A DNA stretch of 64,000 nucleotides from contig NZ_JAGGNU010000055.1 in NCBI RefSeq assembly GCF_018614915.1, positions 182,482-246,481 of the forward strand, given 5' to 3'. Shown piece by piece: positions 54,862-63,712 of the stretch; within the stretch, counting starts at the first letter, position 1; every line of letters begins with the position of its first letter. The position numbers were made by a program, and so were the translations under genes. The notes under the pieces are model-generated. The model was given only the letters and a program-made list of their open reading frames with translations. It searched no databases and had not been told where the DNA came from. The stretch comes from Variovorax paradoxus. Lineage in GTDB: Bacteria > Pseudomonadota > Gammaproteobacteria > Burkholderiales > Burkholderiaceae_C.

Positions 54862-57045
54862 TCAGGGCAGCACCGCGGTCGCCTGCGCGCGCGCGATCCG
54901 CCGCTGCGCGTCGCGCTGCAGCAGGAAGCGCTGGCCGACCAGGCTGTTGGCCGCGCCGGTGACGGCAGTCACGAAACCGGCCTGGCTTCCGTACAGCGAT
55001 TCGATCGAGGGCCGCGTGTCGCCGGCCGCGATGCGCGCCGCCTCGGTCTTGTGGAAGGGGATGAAGCTGCCCGACAGGTTGACGAGGTCGACGATGCCCG
55101 GCGTGCTCACGTAGTTGAACTCCAGGCTGGTGCCGAGCGGCGCCTGCACGTCGACGTTGCGGATGCCGGACTTGGTCAAGCCGGTGCCCGCGTCGACCTG
55201 CGGCACCAGGATCGCGTAGTCCTTGCCGAGGTAGGACGGCGGCACCAGCGTCGGAATGCCGGACTCGTCCTCGGGCCTGTACGACGGGCCGTAGTCGAAG
55301 AGCGGAAAGCCGTTGTAGCGCGCCAGGTAGTTGAAGGCCGGGATCGCCGTTGGCGCGCCGCCGCCCGCGAGCGGCCAGCTGAGGCCGGCGATGGTCGGGA
55401 AGAGGAGTTGGTCGGGCCGCACCAGCGTGCCGTCGGCGATCTTCGGCACCTGGCTGTCGGGCGGCGCGACGTTCTTGACGACCCAGTCCTCCAGGTCGAC
55501 GAACAAGGCGCGGAAGGTGTCGGCATGGTCCGTCATCGATCCGACCGGATACACCGCCGAGCTCGGGCTGAAATTGATCCCGGTCGCGAGGCTGCCCGTG
55601 CCGCTGCCGTGCTGCGTGCTCGCGTAGTAGTAGATGCGCGCATTCGCCGGCTGTACGAGATCCGAGATGCCCAGGGCGTCGGTCAGTACCGGCGAGCCCT
55701 GCAGTTGCCAGAACTCCGTGCCGGACAGGCCGAGGAAGAACTTCGGGCAGCTGGCGGTCTCGGTGCAGCGCTTCATCACCCCGCCGGTGCGGCCCGAGAC
55801 CGCGTCGACGTAGTCGGCCGCGAGCCCGCGCGGCGCGGTCTGGCCGAAGGCCCGGTGGTCGGTGCGCAAGCCCCCGCCGCCGCCCGGCACGGCGAAGCGC
55901 GTGTTGATGTTGGTCTGGCGCGCCGCGACGTGGGCGAAGATGCCCTCGAACACCTGCCCGCCGTCGAGCCGCTGGTTGAAGCCCAGGTGCAGGAAGGTCT
56001 TCATCGCATTGCCCGACTGCGAGGTGCCCTGCCCGATCGCATGGCGGATCTTGCCGGCGACCGGGTTCGGCGTACCCGACGAATCGGCCTGCTGCGTCCT
56101 GAAGAAGCCGATGGTGTCGCGCAGGGCGGCGAGGCCGACGCCCATCACCTTCGGGTCCTTGGCGACGTACTGGATCTCGTACAGCGTGTTCGGCTGGAAG
56201 CCGCCCTTCAGGCAGATGCGCGCCGGGTCCGCGCTGCCGGGAAAGGGGTTGTCGCTCGCATTGCAGTTCGCGAACTTCCAGTCTGAGGCCGGGATCGCGA
56301 TGCGCGGATCGGTCTCGTTCACGCGGCGCGTCAGCAGATAGCCGGGCTGCGTGTTGTCGAGGCTCGCGGGCGCATACGGAATCATCGAACCGTTGAACAC
56401 GCCGCCCGGCAGGCCGAGCGAAGGCGCGGCGGCCGAGGTCAGCAGCTCGGCGGCGTAAGGCCCGGTGATCGACGAGCCGTCCTTGTTCTTCGCCACCGGC
56501 ACGGTCACCGTCAGGCGCTGCGGCGAGCTCTTCGGCACATCGCCCTGCCAGGCCGAGAACATCCACACGTAGCCGCGCTCGAAGTACACCGCATCGCTGG
56601 GATTCGCCGCCAGGTTCGGCATCGTCAGGATGTTGCCGCGGTTCGGCGCGTCGTAGCGCAGCACGCCGCTGGCCTTGCTCATGTCCTTGGGCTTGAGCAT
56701 CACGAAGTCGGCGCTGTACTCGACCATGCCGCGCGCGTTGACCGGCGCGAGATCCAGGTCCTGGATGACCGCGTTCTTCGGGTCCCTCGGATCGACCTCG
56801 CCGCTCAGCGTGCCGGTGAGCTGCTCGTAGCCGCCGACCGTGCCGAAGCTGCCGGCGAAGTCGGTGGTCGACGCGATCGTCAATTTCATCTGCGGCGCCG
56901 CGGGTGCGGGCGTCGGCGCCGGTGCCGGCACCCCGCCGTGTCCGCCGCCTCCGCCGCCGCAGGCGGTCGTCGCCATCATCAATGCCGCGAGCGCCGCGCA
57001 CAGCGCGAGGCGACGGGCGGCACGGCCCGTATCTGTGTTCTGCAT
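54862..57045 (-). CDS. Large exported alpha/beta-hydrolase-like lipoprotein
   Basis: A predicted 727-residue exported protein. The start at 57045 gives an N-terminus with twin positive charges, a hydrophobic core and a lipobox MMATTAC, followed by a glycine run and a PAPAPTPAPAAP linker, so it is probably a lipoprotein. The body has HAIGQGTSQSGNAMKTFLH (around residue 330), whose G-x-S-x-S-G fits a serine-hydrolase nucleophile elbow, and DGGQVFEGIFAHVAAR after it. The whole resembles the alpha/beta-hydrolase domain (abhydrolase_10) family of large secreted proteins. The substrate is unknown. It precedes nothing on its strand closer than the tlpA-like gene, 164 bases on. Confidence 0.7.
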   Translation of the reverse strand: MQNTDTGRAARRLALCAALAALMMATTACGGGGGGHGGVPAPAPTPAPAAPQMKLTIASTTDFAGSFGTVGGYEQLTGTLSGEVDPRDPKNAVIQDLDLAPVNARGMVEYSADFVMLKPKDMSKASGVLRYDAPNRGNILTMPNLAANPSDAVYFERGYVWMFSAWQGDVPKSSPQRLTVTVPVAKNKDGSSITGPYAAELLTSAAAPSLGLPGGVFNGSMIPYAPASLDNTQPGYLLTRRVNETDPRIAIPASDWKFANCNASDNPFPGSADPARICLKGGFQPNTLYEIQYVAKDPKVMGVGLAALRDTIGFFRTQQADSSGTPNPVAGKIRHAIGQGTSQSGNAMKTFLHLGFNQRLDGGQVFEGIFAHVAARQTNINTRFAVPGGGGGLRTDHRAFGQTAPRGLAADYVDAVSGRTGGVMKRCTETASCPKFFLGLSGTEFWQLQGSPVLTDALGISDLVQPANARIYYYASTQHGSGTGSLATGINFSPSSAVYPVGSMTDHADTFRALFVDLEDWVVKNVAPPDSQVPKIADGTLVRPDQLLFPTIAGLSWPLAGGGAPTAIPAFNYLARYNGFPLFDYGPSYRPEDESGIPTLVPPSYLGKDYAILVPQVDAGTGLTKSGIRNVDVQAPLGTSLEFNYVSTPGIVDLVNLSGSFIPFHKTEAARIAAGDTRPSIESLYGSQAGFVTAVTGAANSLVGQRFLLQRDAQRRIARAQATAVLP

Positions 57046-57088
57046 GCTTGTCTCCTCGGCTGCCTCTGCGGGCAGCGATGCTTGACTG

Positions 57089-58063
57089 TTATTCGGCTTC
57101 GATGCCGGCCGCCTTGACGATGCGGCCCCACTTCTGCGATTCGCCCTGCTGGAACTTCGCCAGTTCCTCGGGCGAGGTGGTGAACACCTCGGTGCCGCTC
57201 GGGTCGTAGAAGGCGGTCTTCGCGGCATCGCTGCGGGCCGCCTTCACCAGCAGTTCGTTGAGCCGCTTGACCACGGCCGGCGGCGTCTTCGCGGGCGCGT
57301 AGGCCGCGAACCAGTAGCCCATCTCGTAGCCCTTGACGCCGGCCTCGGCGATGGTCGGCAGTTCGGGCGCCAGCGGCGAGCGCTGCGCGCCCGAGACGCC
57401 GAGCGCGCGCAGCTTGCCGGCCTTGATCTGCGGCAGGCCGGTCGCGGTGTCGGTGATCATCATGTCGATCTGGCCGCCGAGCAGGTCGGTCACGGCGAGC
57501 GGGTTGCTCTTGTAGGGCACGTGCAGCAGCTTGATGCCGGCCAGTTGCTGCAGCAGCTCGCCGGCCATGCGGCTCGAGGAACTGCCGCTGCCGAAGCTCA
57601 GCTTGCCGGGCTCCTTCTTGGCGAGCGCGACGAACTCGGCCACCGTCTTGGCCGGCGAGTTCGGGTTCACCACCATGATCTGGCCGCCCTTGCCCAAGGC
57701 GGCGATCGGGCTGAAGTCCTTCACCGGGTCGTAGGGCAGCTTCTTGTACAGGTGCTCGTTGGCCGCGTGCGTGGTGTTGGTGGTGATCAGCACCGTGTAG
57801 CCGTCGGGCGCCGCCTTGGCCACCTGCTGCGAGGCGATGAAGCCGCTGGCGCCGGCCTTGTTGTCGATGACGACCGGCTGCTTCGCCTCGGCCGTGACGC
57901 CGTTGCCGATCGCGCGCGCGATCTGGTCGGTCGCACTGCCGGCGGCGAAGGGCACGACGAAGGTGATGGGCTTGTCGGGATAGGCCTGCGCCATGGCGGC
58001 GCCGGCACTCAGTAGTGCCAGTAGTGCCGCCAGGGCCAGCGCCGGGGATCGGAAGCGAATCAT
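57089..58063 (-). CDS. Bug-family (TctC) periplasmic solute-binding protein
   Basis: A 324-residue tripartite-tricarboxylate-transport binding protein. A signal peptide ends at AMAQA-YPDKP, and the family pattern follows: ITFVVPFAAGSATDQIARAI, VVIDNKAGASGFIASQQVA, LPYDPVKDFSPIA and LHVPYKSNPLAVTDLLGGQIDMMI. Such proteins bind small carboxylates. No TctA/TctB membrane genes are near, as usual for Bug orphans in Burkholderiales. It lies between the large lipoprotein and the AtuA-type pair on the same strand and may be expressed with them (43- and 51-base gaps). Confidence 0.93.
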   Translation of the reverse strand: MIRFRSPALALAALLALLSAGAAMAQAYPDKPITFVVPFAAGSATDQIARAIGNGVTAEAKQPVVIDNKAGASGFIASQQVAKAAPDGYTVLITTNTTHAANEHLYKKLPYDPVKDFSPIAALGKGGQIMVVNPNSPAKTVAEFVALAKKEPGKLSFGSGSSSSRMAGELLQQLAGIKLLHVPYKSNPLAVTDLLGGQIDMMITDTATGLPQIKAGKLRALGVSGAQRSPLAPELPTIAEAGVKGYEMGYWFAAYAPAKTPPAVVKRLNELLVKAARSDAAKTAFYDPSGTEVFTTSPEELAKFQQGESQKWGRIVKAAGIEAE

Positions 58064-58114
58064 GGTGTCGTGTCTCCTGCTTGAATGAATGAATGAAAAA
58101 AGCGAAGCGGAAAG

Positions 58115-58480
58115 TCAGGTACCGGACGGACCGGCCAGGCGGTGCGCGAGCGAGTCGGGCACCTCGATGCGCATCTCCAGCAGCAGGAAGGACAGCGCCT
58201 TGCCGTGCGCGTCGAGGTTCAGCGCATCGTTGACGCCGCCGTCCAGCACGTCGTCGAGGACGAAATTCATCGCATGCAGCTTCGGCAGCAGGAAGCGCTG
58301 CACGCGGCTCGGCTCGCGCCACGCGAACTGCGCCGCCACCGCCTCGGGCGTGAGCTGCTCGACGAGCAGCGGATAGAGCGCCGGATGCCAGGCGATCACG
58401 CTGATGTTGGAGCGGTTGCCCTTGTCGCCGGTGCGGCCATGGGCGGCGCGGAACAGCGCGACGGTGCAGGTCTGCGTCAT
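58115..58480 (-). CDS. AtuA-associated small domain protein
   Basis: A 121-residue cytosolic protein with VALFRAAHGRTGDKGNRSNISVIAW at the start (key part HGRTGDKGN), LYPLLVEQLTPEAVAAQF, then LPKLHAMNFVLDDVLDGGVNDALNLDAHGKALS. This is the ferredoxin-like domain that in many genomes is fused to or encoded next to the AtuA/DUF1446 domain. Here the two are separate genes overlapping by four bases (58477-58480), so they probably form a complex. The function is unknown beyond that of its partner. Confidence 0.82.
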   Translation of the reverse strand: MTQTCTVALFRAAHGRTGDKGNRSNISVIAWHPALYPLLVEQLTPEAVAAQFAWREPSRVQRFLLPKLHAMNFVLDDVLDGGVNDALNLDAHGKALSFLLLEMRIEVPDSLAHRLAGPSGT

Positions 58481-59856
58481 GCGGCCTCCACCATCTCGAA
58501 GCGCACCGGCACCTTCTCTCGCGGCAGCAGGCACGAGCGCGTGTTGAGCCGCGGCGTGAGCGCCGTGCGCACGCCGCCGCCGCCGGCCGGGCCGCAGGTG
58601 TAGAGCGCCATCACCTCCCGCGTGAGCCGCTCGGCCTCGGCGCGCTCCTCGTGCGTGGCGGCAACGCGCAGCCGCACGTCGCGCGCGCCGCCCTCGGGCG
58701 CGGCAGCCAGCGCGCGGCCGGCGTCGTCGGCCAGGATGCTGATCGCGCCGATCAGGTCGACGCGCAGTGCGAGGCCTGCAAGCCGCTGGCGCAGGATGTC
58801 TGCGGCCAGCCGCGCCCTGCCCTCGGCGCGCGCGCCGGCGTAGGAGATCTCGCCTTCGGCCAGCCAGCCGCCCTCGTAGCAGACGTTGACCTTGTAGTCG
58901 GCAGGCCGCGCATGGCCGCGCACGCCGGACAGCGCGACGCGGTCGGGGCCGGCGGAGCGCACCTCGGCGTCGCCGATGTCGGCCACCACATCGGGCGTGA
59001 GGTAGGCGGCCGGATCGTGCACCTCGTAGAGCAGTTGCTCCTTGACCGTCGCCTCGCTGATCAGGCCGCCCGATGCGTCGGCCTTGCCGATCGTGCACGA
59101 GCCGTCGCCGTCGATCTCGGCGATCGGGAAGCCGATCGCCTGGAGGCCCGGCACGTCCTTGTAGCCGGGGTCGGCGAAGTAGCCGCCGCAGACCTGGGCG
59201 CCGCATTCGAGCAGGTGGCCGGCCATGGTGGCGCGGGCGAGCCGGTCCCAGTCGTCGGCACGCCAGCCGAAATGCGACAGCGCCGGCCCCACCGTCAGCG
59301 AGGGATCGGCGACGCGCCCGCACACGACGATCTGCGCGCCGGCATCGAGCGCGGCGGCGATCGGCTCGGCGCCGATGTAGGCATTGGCGCTGACCAGGCG
59401 CATCCGGTCCATCTCGGCGCCCAGCCGTTCGCGCAAGAGCGCACGCTGCGCGGGCGCCGACAGGTCGTCGCCCTCCACCACCGCGATGCGCGGCGCGGCG
59501 ACACCCAGCTCGCGTGCCATGCGGGCGATGTGGCGGGCGGCCGCGCGCGGGTTCGCGGCGCCGAAGTTGCTGACGATGCGGATGCCGTGCGCCAGGCAGC
59601 GTGCGAGCACCGGGCGCAGCATCGCGTCGAGCAAGGGTTCGTAGCCGGCTTCGGGATCGGCCCTGCGGCGCAGTTGCGCCAGTGCGAGCGTTCGCTCGGC
59701 CAGGGTTTCGAAGATCAGGAAGGCGCGCTGGCCTGCGGGACCACCCTGCAGCCGCGCGACGAGCGTGTCGACCACCGGCCCGGCGGCGTCGGTGCGGTCG
59801 CCTGAAAAGCCGGCCGCACAGCCGACCAGCAAAGGGGAAGCGGGCAAGTTGCTCAT
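58477..59856 (-). CDS. AtuA-family (DUF1446) protein
   Basis: A 459-residue cytosolic protein of the AtuA family, first described from acyclic terpene utilisation in Pseudomonas and present in many other degradation loci. Visible features are LVGCAAGFSGDRTDAAGPVV near the start, IVSNFGAANPRAAARHI, IVVCGRVADPSLTVGP and HLLECGAQVCGGYFADPGYKDV. The ATG at 59856 starts just before the first conserved strand; an upstream start would reach into the regulator's promoter. It diverges from the LysR gene at 59949. The reaction is not established, and this copy need not concern terpenes. Confidence 0.85.
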   Translation of the reverse strand: MSNLPASPLLVGCAAGFSGDRTDAAGPVVDTLVARLQGGPAGQRAFLIFETLAERTLALAQLRRRADPEAGYEPLLDAMLRPVLARCLAHGIRIVSNFGAANPRAAARHIARMARELGVAAPRIAVVEGDDLSAPAQRALLRERLGAEMDRMRLVSANAYIGAEPIAAALDAGAQIVVCGRVADPSLTVGPALSHFGWRADDWDRLARATMAGHLLECGAQVCGGYFADPGYKDVPGLQAIGFPIAEIDGDGSCTIGKADASGGLISEATVKEQLLYEVHDPAAYLTPDVVADIGDAEVRSAGPDRVALSGVRGHARPADYKVNVCYEGGWLAEGEISYAGARAEGRARLAADILRQRLAGLALRVDLIGAISILADDAGRALAAAPEGGARDVRLRVAATHEERAEAERLTREVMALYTCGPAGGGGVRTALTPRLNTRSCLLPREKVPVRFEMVEAA

Positions 59857-59922
59857 GTCTCCGATCTCGTTCCGTGGATGAAATGTAGGCCTGCAATGGT
59901 CATTCGCATAATCGAAAGTTCG

Positions 59923-59934
59923 GATGAATTCATC
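59923..59934. promoter_or_regulatory. GATGAATTCATC palindrome in AtuA/LysR divergent gap
   Basis: A perfect 12-base palindrome in the 92-base AT-rich gap between the AtuA-type gene and the LysR gene. With the nearby CATAATCGAAAGTTCGGAT it may make up the LysR binding region. Confidence 0.4.
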
Positions 59935-59948
59935 GATAATCCAGATCA

Positions 59949-60860
59949 ATGACGATGCCCGATCTTTCGACCCGCCAGCTGCGCGCCTTCCTCGCGCTGG
60001 TCGATCTCTGCAACTTCACGCGGGCCGCGCAGGCCTGCCATCTTTCGCAGCCGGCCTACAGCGCAGTGATCCGCACGCTCGAAGAGACGGTGGGCACGCG
60101 CCTGTTCGACCGCAACACGCGCAGCGTGCAGCTCACGCCCGAGGGGCGCCTGTTCGAGCCCTCGGCACGCCGCCTGCTCGCCGACATGGGCCGTGCGCTC
60201 GAAGACCTCGGCGACCACGTGGAACGGCGCAAGGGGCGCGTGCACGTCGCCGCCCTGCCCTCGCTCGCGGCCGGCTGGCTGCCGGCGCTGTTCGCGGAGT
60301 TCCGCCAGGCCTGGCCCGGCATCGAGCTGGCGCTGAGCGACCAGCTGTCCGATGCCTGCATCGACCTCGTGCGCGGCGGCCAGGCCGATTTCGCACTGGC
60401 ATCGGGCGGCACGCGCGTCGCCGATGCGGCCGGGCTGCGCATGCGCGTGCTGTGCACCGATCGCTTCCACCTGGTGTGCCGTGCCGACCACCCGCTGGCC
60501 GTGGAGCCGCGGCTCACGCTGCGCAAGCTGGCGCCCTGGCCCTTCATCCACATGACGCGCAACAGCAGCGTGCGGCAGGCGCTCGAAGCCGCGCTGCATC
60601 CGCTGGCGATGAACACCGTGCTCGAAGTCGAGCAGCTCGCCACGGTGATGGGCATGGTCGAGGCCGGGCTCGGCATCAGCGTGGTGCCGACGCTCACGCT
60701 CTACCAGTTCCGGCGCGAGACGATCGCGACCCGGCCGCTCTCGATGCCGCAGCTCACGCGCCGGATCTACCTGGTGCAGCGGCGCGAGGGCAGCCTCTCC
60801 GCCGCGGCGCAGGCACTGCACGAGCTGGTGGTGGCGCGCCTGGGCTCGCTGTCGGTTTAG
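59949..60860 (+). CDS. LysR-family transcriptional regulator
   Basis: A 303-residue LysR-type regulator. The helix-turn-helix is at about residues 8-66 (LSTRQLRAFLALVDLCNFTRAAQACHLSQPAYSAVIRTLE, core NFTRAAQACHLSQPAYS), followed by FDRNTRSVQLTPEG and the periplasmic-binding-like effector domain. It diverges from the AtuA-type gene and probably controls the leftward group (AtuA pair, Bug protein, perhaps the large lipoprotein). The effector is unknown. A second ATG six bases downstream is also possible. Confidence 0.88.
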   Translation: MTMPDLSTRQLRAFLALVDLCNFTRAAQACHLSQPAYSAVIRTLEETVGTRLFDRNTRSVQLTPEGRLFEPSARRLLADMGRALEDLGDHVERRKGRVHVAALPSLAAGWLPALFAEFRQAWPGIELALSDQLSDACIDLVRGGQADFALASGGTRVADAAGLRMRVLCTDRFHLVCRADHPLAVEPRLTLRKLAPWPFIHMTRNSSVRQALEAALHPLAMNTVLEVEQLATVMGMVEAGLGISVVPTLTLYQFRRETIATRPLSMPQLTRRIYLVQRREGSLSAAAQALHELVVARLGSLSV

Positions 60861-60971
60861 CGCTTCGGCGATCCGCGCACGACGACGCGCGAGGACGGAA
60901 CGCGCCTACAGGCAAGCCTGCCAAGCGGCGCAATCTGGCGGTGCCCGATCTTTCTTTCCGAAAGGCATCTC

Positions 60972-61325
60972 ATGTCAGTCTCGTTCAGAAGCCTCAGCGT
61001 GCTCGTCGCCGCAGCACTGCTCGCCGTCGGCCCTGTCCAGGCCCAGCCCACCGGCAACCCGAAGGGCACCGCGCCGCCGCCGACGGAAGGCGCGGCCGCC
61101 AAATCGCCTTCCGGCTCGGCGGCACGCTCGCGCGCAGACCGGGACGAGGATGCACGGAAATCGAGCGGTGCAAGCACGCAGCAGGCGCCTGCCGCGCGCG
61201 GCGGGCATCTGCGCACGCCTGGCGCCGGAACCGCCGGAGGGCTGACGGGCCGCCACCCCGGGGACGACTCGTCGAACCGCACGACGGAGACCAACCAGGC
61301 GCCGAGGTCTCGCCCTACACCTTGA
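60972..61325 (+). CDS. Small secreted low-complexity protein
   Basis: A 117-residue predicted exported protein. A signal peptide is clear (MSVSFRSLSVLVAAALLAVGPVQA-QPTG). The mature part is disordered-looking and polar, rich in Gly, Ala, Arg, Thr and Pro, with no cysteines and no recognisable fold (GTAPPPTEGAAAKSPSG, RSRADRDEDARKSSG). The preceding AAAGG could serve as ribosome site. I do not recognise a family and find no functional link to its neighbours. Confidence 0.55.
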   Translation: MSVSFRSLSVLVAAALLAVGPVQAQPTGNPKGTAPPPTEGAAAKSPSGSAARSRADRDEDARKSSGASTQQAPAARGGHLRTPGAGTAGGLTGRHPGDDSSNRTTETNQAPRSRPTP

Positions 61326-61442
61326 TCAGACAGCTTCATTGCGCAACGCAGGAGCCCTCCGACACGGGCCGCGCGCACCGCGCCTAGGGTTCGTTCATGG
61401 CCTGCTGAGCCGCCGTGCGGCTCGGGCCGAACAGGGGGCCTT

Positions 61443-62027
61443 ATGAACGCGGACACTCAAACCTTGCTCATTCTTGCCGGCGCCGTGATCCTGGCGCTGA
61501 TCGTCGGGGGATGGCTCGTCTACAAAAAAAAGCAGTCCGACCGGTTGAAGACCCGCTTCGGTCCGGAATACGCCCGCACGGTCGGCGATCTCGGCAGCCG
61601 CACCAAGGCGGAGACCGATCTGAAGGCCCGCGAAGCACGCGTCGCGCGCCTACACATCGTGCCCTTGTCGGCGTCCGAGGCCGACAGGTTCAGCCAAGGC
61701 TGGAAGGCCTTGCAGAGCCGCTTCGTCGACAACCCCAAGGGCGTGCTCGTCGAAGCAGACCTGCTGGTTCGCGACCTGATGGCGAAACGCGGCTATCCGA
61801 TGGCCGATTTCGAGCATCGCGCGGCAGACATCTCGGTCGATCACCCGAAGGTCGTGGAGCACTACCGCGCGGCGCAGGCCACGGCCATGCGCGACCAGCG
61901 CGGCGAAGCCGATACCGAGGAACTGCGAAGAGCGGTGGTCCACTACCGCGCGCTGTTCGATGAGCTGCTCGAGGTCGGCGACGCCGGCACTACAACCGTC
62001 ACCAGGCAAGTGGAGGTCCATTCATGA
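61443..62027 (+). CDS. Membrane-anchored hypothetical protein, paralogue of next gene
   Basis: A 194-residue protein with one N-terminal membrane helix (LLILAGAVILALIVGGWLVY, residues about 8-27) followed by KKKQSDRLKTRFGPEYARTV and a helical cytosolic domain. The domain contains FSQGWKALQSRFVDNPKGVLVEADLLVRDLM and ends TEELRRAVVHYRALFDELLEVG. The next gene encodes the same pattern without the membrane helix, and its ATG overlaps this stop by four bases, so the two are co-translated and may interact. No known function; the fold looks like an all-helical scaffold. Confidence 0.75.
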   Translation: MNADTQTLLILAGAVILALIVGGWLVYKKKQSDRLKTRFGPEYARTVGDLGSRTKAETDLKAREARVARLHIVPLSASEADRFSQGWKALQSRFVDNPKGVLVEADLLVRDLMAKRGYPMADFEHRAADISVDHPKVVEHYRAAQATAMRDQRGEADTEELRRAVVHYRALFDELLEVGDAGTTTVTRQVEVHS

Positions 62028-62446
62028 ACGCCGCATCCGTCGCCGCCGCCCAGCCGGCCACCGAACAACGCTCGCCCGATCAGAATCCGGATCCGGGTGC
62101 GCCGCAAATGGTCGAAACCAAGAAGCCCGTGGATACCAGGGACCCGGTGGAGCCCGGGGAAAAAGAACAGCTTGCTCCGCTCTTTGTTGCGGATGCGGCC
62201 GCGGATTTCCGCGCTCGCTGGGACGCCGTCCAGATCGGCTTCGTGGACGACCCGAAGCAGGCCGTACGGAAGGCGGACGAACTCGTCGGCCAGGTGCTGG
62301 AAAGCCTGGCGCAGACTTTCCGCGGCGAGCGCGCCAGGATCGAAGGCGGATCGTCGGACGATGCCGCCAAGGGCACGACGACGGAGGACCTGCGTCTCGC
62401 GCTGCGGAACTACCGCTCCTTCTTCCAGCGGCTGCTGTCGCTCTGA
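62024..62446 (+). CDS. Hypothetical helical protein, soluble paralogue of upstream gene
   Basis: A 140-residue predicted cytosolic protein. The first 50 residues are polar and probably disordered. From there FRARWDAVQIGFVDDPKQAVRKADELVGQVL aligns with the segment of the upstream membrane protein, and TEDLRLALRNYRSFFQRLLSL aligns with its C-terminus. The start overlaps the upstream stop (ATGA at 62024-62027). The pair looks like a duplication in which one copy kept a membrane anchor. Function unknown. Confidence 0.72.
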   Translation: MNAASVAAAQPATEQRSPDQNPDPGAPQMVETKKPVDTRDPVEPGEKEQLAPLFVADAAADFRARWDAVQIGFVDDPKQAVRKADELVGQVLESLAQTFRGERARIEGGSSDDAAKGTTTEDLRLALRNYRSFFQRLLSL

Positions 62447-62477
62447 GTAGCGAGCGAACCATGCCCGGTGCAGCCCG

Positions 62478-63452
62478 GTGAAGCGGACCGCGAAGGGCGC
62501 CGTCCATATCGGAATTTCGGGCTGGCGCTATGCGCCCTGGCGCGGGAAGTTCTATCCGCCCGGCCTGGCGCAGCGCCACGAGTTGGCCTACGCATCGCGC
62601 AGGGTGTCCACGATCGAGCTCAACGGCTCCTTCTATTCCCTGCAGCGACCCGAGTCCTACGAGGCATGGCACGAGCAGACGCCGGATGACTTCGTGTTCG
62701 CGGTCAAGGGCCCGCGCTACATCACGCACATGCTTCGGCTGAAGGAAGTGCGCGTTCCGCTGGCCAACTTCTTCGCCTCCGGACTGCTCGCGTTGCGCGC
62801 GAAGCTGGGCCCGATCCTTTGGCAGTTTCCGCCCCAGCTGGCCTACGACCCGGAGCGCTTCGAGGCCTTCCTCGCGCTGCTGCCGGCCGACGCCCAGGCA
62901 GCGCTGGCGCTGGCCCGCGAGCACGATGACAAGGTCGAGGGCCGCACGTGGCTGAAGGCGCCCGCAACACAGCGGATGCGCCACGCGGTGGAAATCCGGC
63001 ATCCGAGCTTCGTCGCACCGGGCTTCATCGACCTGCTGCGCCGGCACAAGGTGGCGCTGGTGGTAGCGGACACGGCGGGGCGCTGGCCCCTGATCGAAGA
63101 TCTGAGCGCCGACTTCGTGTACCTGCGGCTGCACGGCGACAAGGAGCTCTACGCAAGCGGCTACGGCGACGCGGCGCTCGACCGATGGGCGCGGCGCATC
63201 GAGGCCTGGCGCGAGGGGCGGGAAGCGGGCGATGCGAAGAAAGCGTCGCCGAAGGCCGCGCCGCGGCGGGCGAAGCGCGACGTGTACTGCTACTTCGACA
63301 ACGACATCAAGGTGCACGCACCGTACGATGCGGCGCGCCTGGCTGTGCGGCTTGGTCTGGCCGAGGCGCCCGAAGCCACGCCTCGGGAATCTAGGACGGC
63401 GTTTGCTTCCCGCTCCGGGTCGCGTTCTCCGTCAGCACCTGGGGATCCTTGA
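62478..63452 (+). CDS. DUF72 (YecE-like) family protein
   Basis: A 324-residue TIM-barrel-like protein of the DUF72 family: HIGISGWRYAPWRGKFYPPG at the start, STIELNGSFYSLQRPESYEAWHEQTPDDFVFAVKGPRYITH (core IELNGSFYSLQ), ILWQFPPQL, AVEIRHPSF and YLRLHGDKELYASGYGDAAL. The family is widespread but has no agreed biochemical role; some members show links to endonuclease V-like or sugar-isomerase folds. The start is GTG at 62478. The last about 30 residues are extra and Ser/Arg-rich, and they overlap the end of the convergent small gene by 62 bases. Confidence 0.88.
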   Translation: MKRTAKGAVHIGISGWRYAPWRGKFYPPGLAQRHELAYASRRVSTIELNGSFYSLQRPESYEAWHEQTPDDFVFAVKGPRYITHMLRLKEVRVPLANFFASGLLALRAKLGPILWQFPPQLAYDPERFEAFLALLPADAQAALALAREHDDKVEGRTWLKAPATQRMRHAVEIRHPSFVAPGFIDLLRRHKVALVVADTAGRWPLIEDLSADFVYLRLHGDKELYASGYGDAALDRWARRIEAWREGREAGDAKKASPKAAPRRAKRDVYCYFDNDIKVHAPYDAARLAVRLGLAEAPEATPRESRTAFASRSGSRSPSAPGDP

Positions 63453-63609
63453 CGTAGAGCGCCACCACGCCGTCCGCGAAGCGACGAAGCTCCTCGCTCA
63501 ATGATTCCCCGGGGTCCAGCACGCCGACCCGCTCCGCGAGTTCCTGCAGGACAGCCTGCTTGTTGCGAGGCGCTTGAGGAGGCGTGCCTTGCGAATGGTC
63601 TTCGAGCAT
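63391..63609 (-). CDS. Small hypothetical protein (72 aa)
   Basis: A predicted 72-residue acidic protein from an ATG at 63609: MLEDHSQGTPPQAPRNKQ then a helical VLQELAERVGVLDPGESLSEELRRFADGVVALY. The composition of the middle part looks like a real helical domain, while the ends are polar. It overlaps the 3' end of the DUF72 gene tail to tail. The frame continues upstream with poorer codon use, so the later ATG is preferred. No family recognised. Confidence 0.5.
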   Translation of the reverse strand: MLEDHSQGTPPQAPRNKQAVLQELAERVGVLDPGESLSEELRRFADGVVALYVKDPQVLTENATRSGKQTPS

Positions 63610-63712
63610 CGTCGGCTCCAGCGAGTTGTCGAAGCACCACCGTAGGCGCCAGACGGGCGATGCCGTGTCGGCGGGGATCGCATCCCGCGGTGCGGATATC
63701 GGTGCAGCAGCT

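Noticed and set aside
59953..60954. The sequence TGCCCGATCTTTC occurs twice, at the start of the LysR gene and just before the small secreted protein gene
   Set aside because: Thirteen bases, one copy inside coding sequence, with no repeat structure or orientation logic. It is probably chance.
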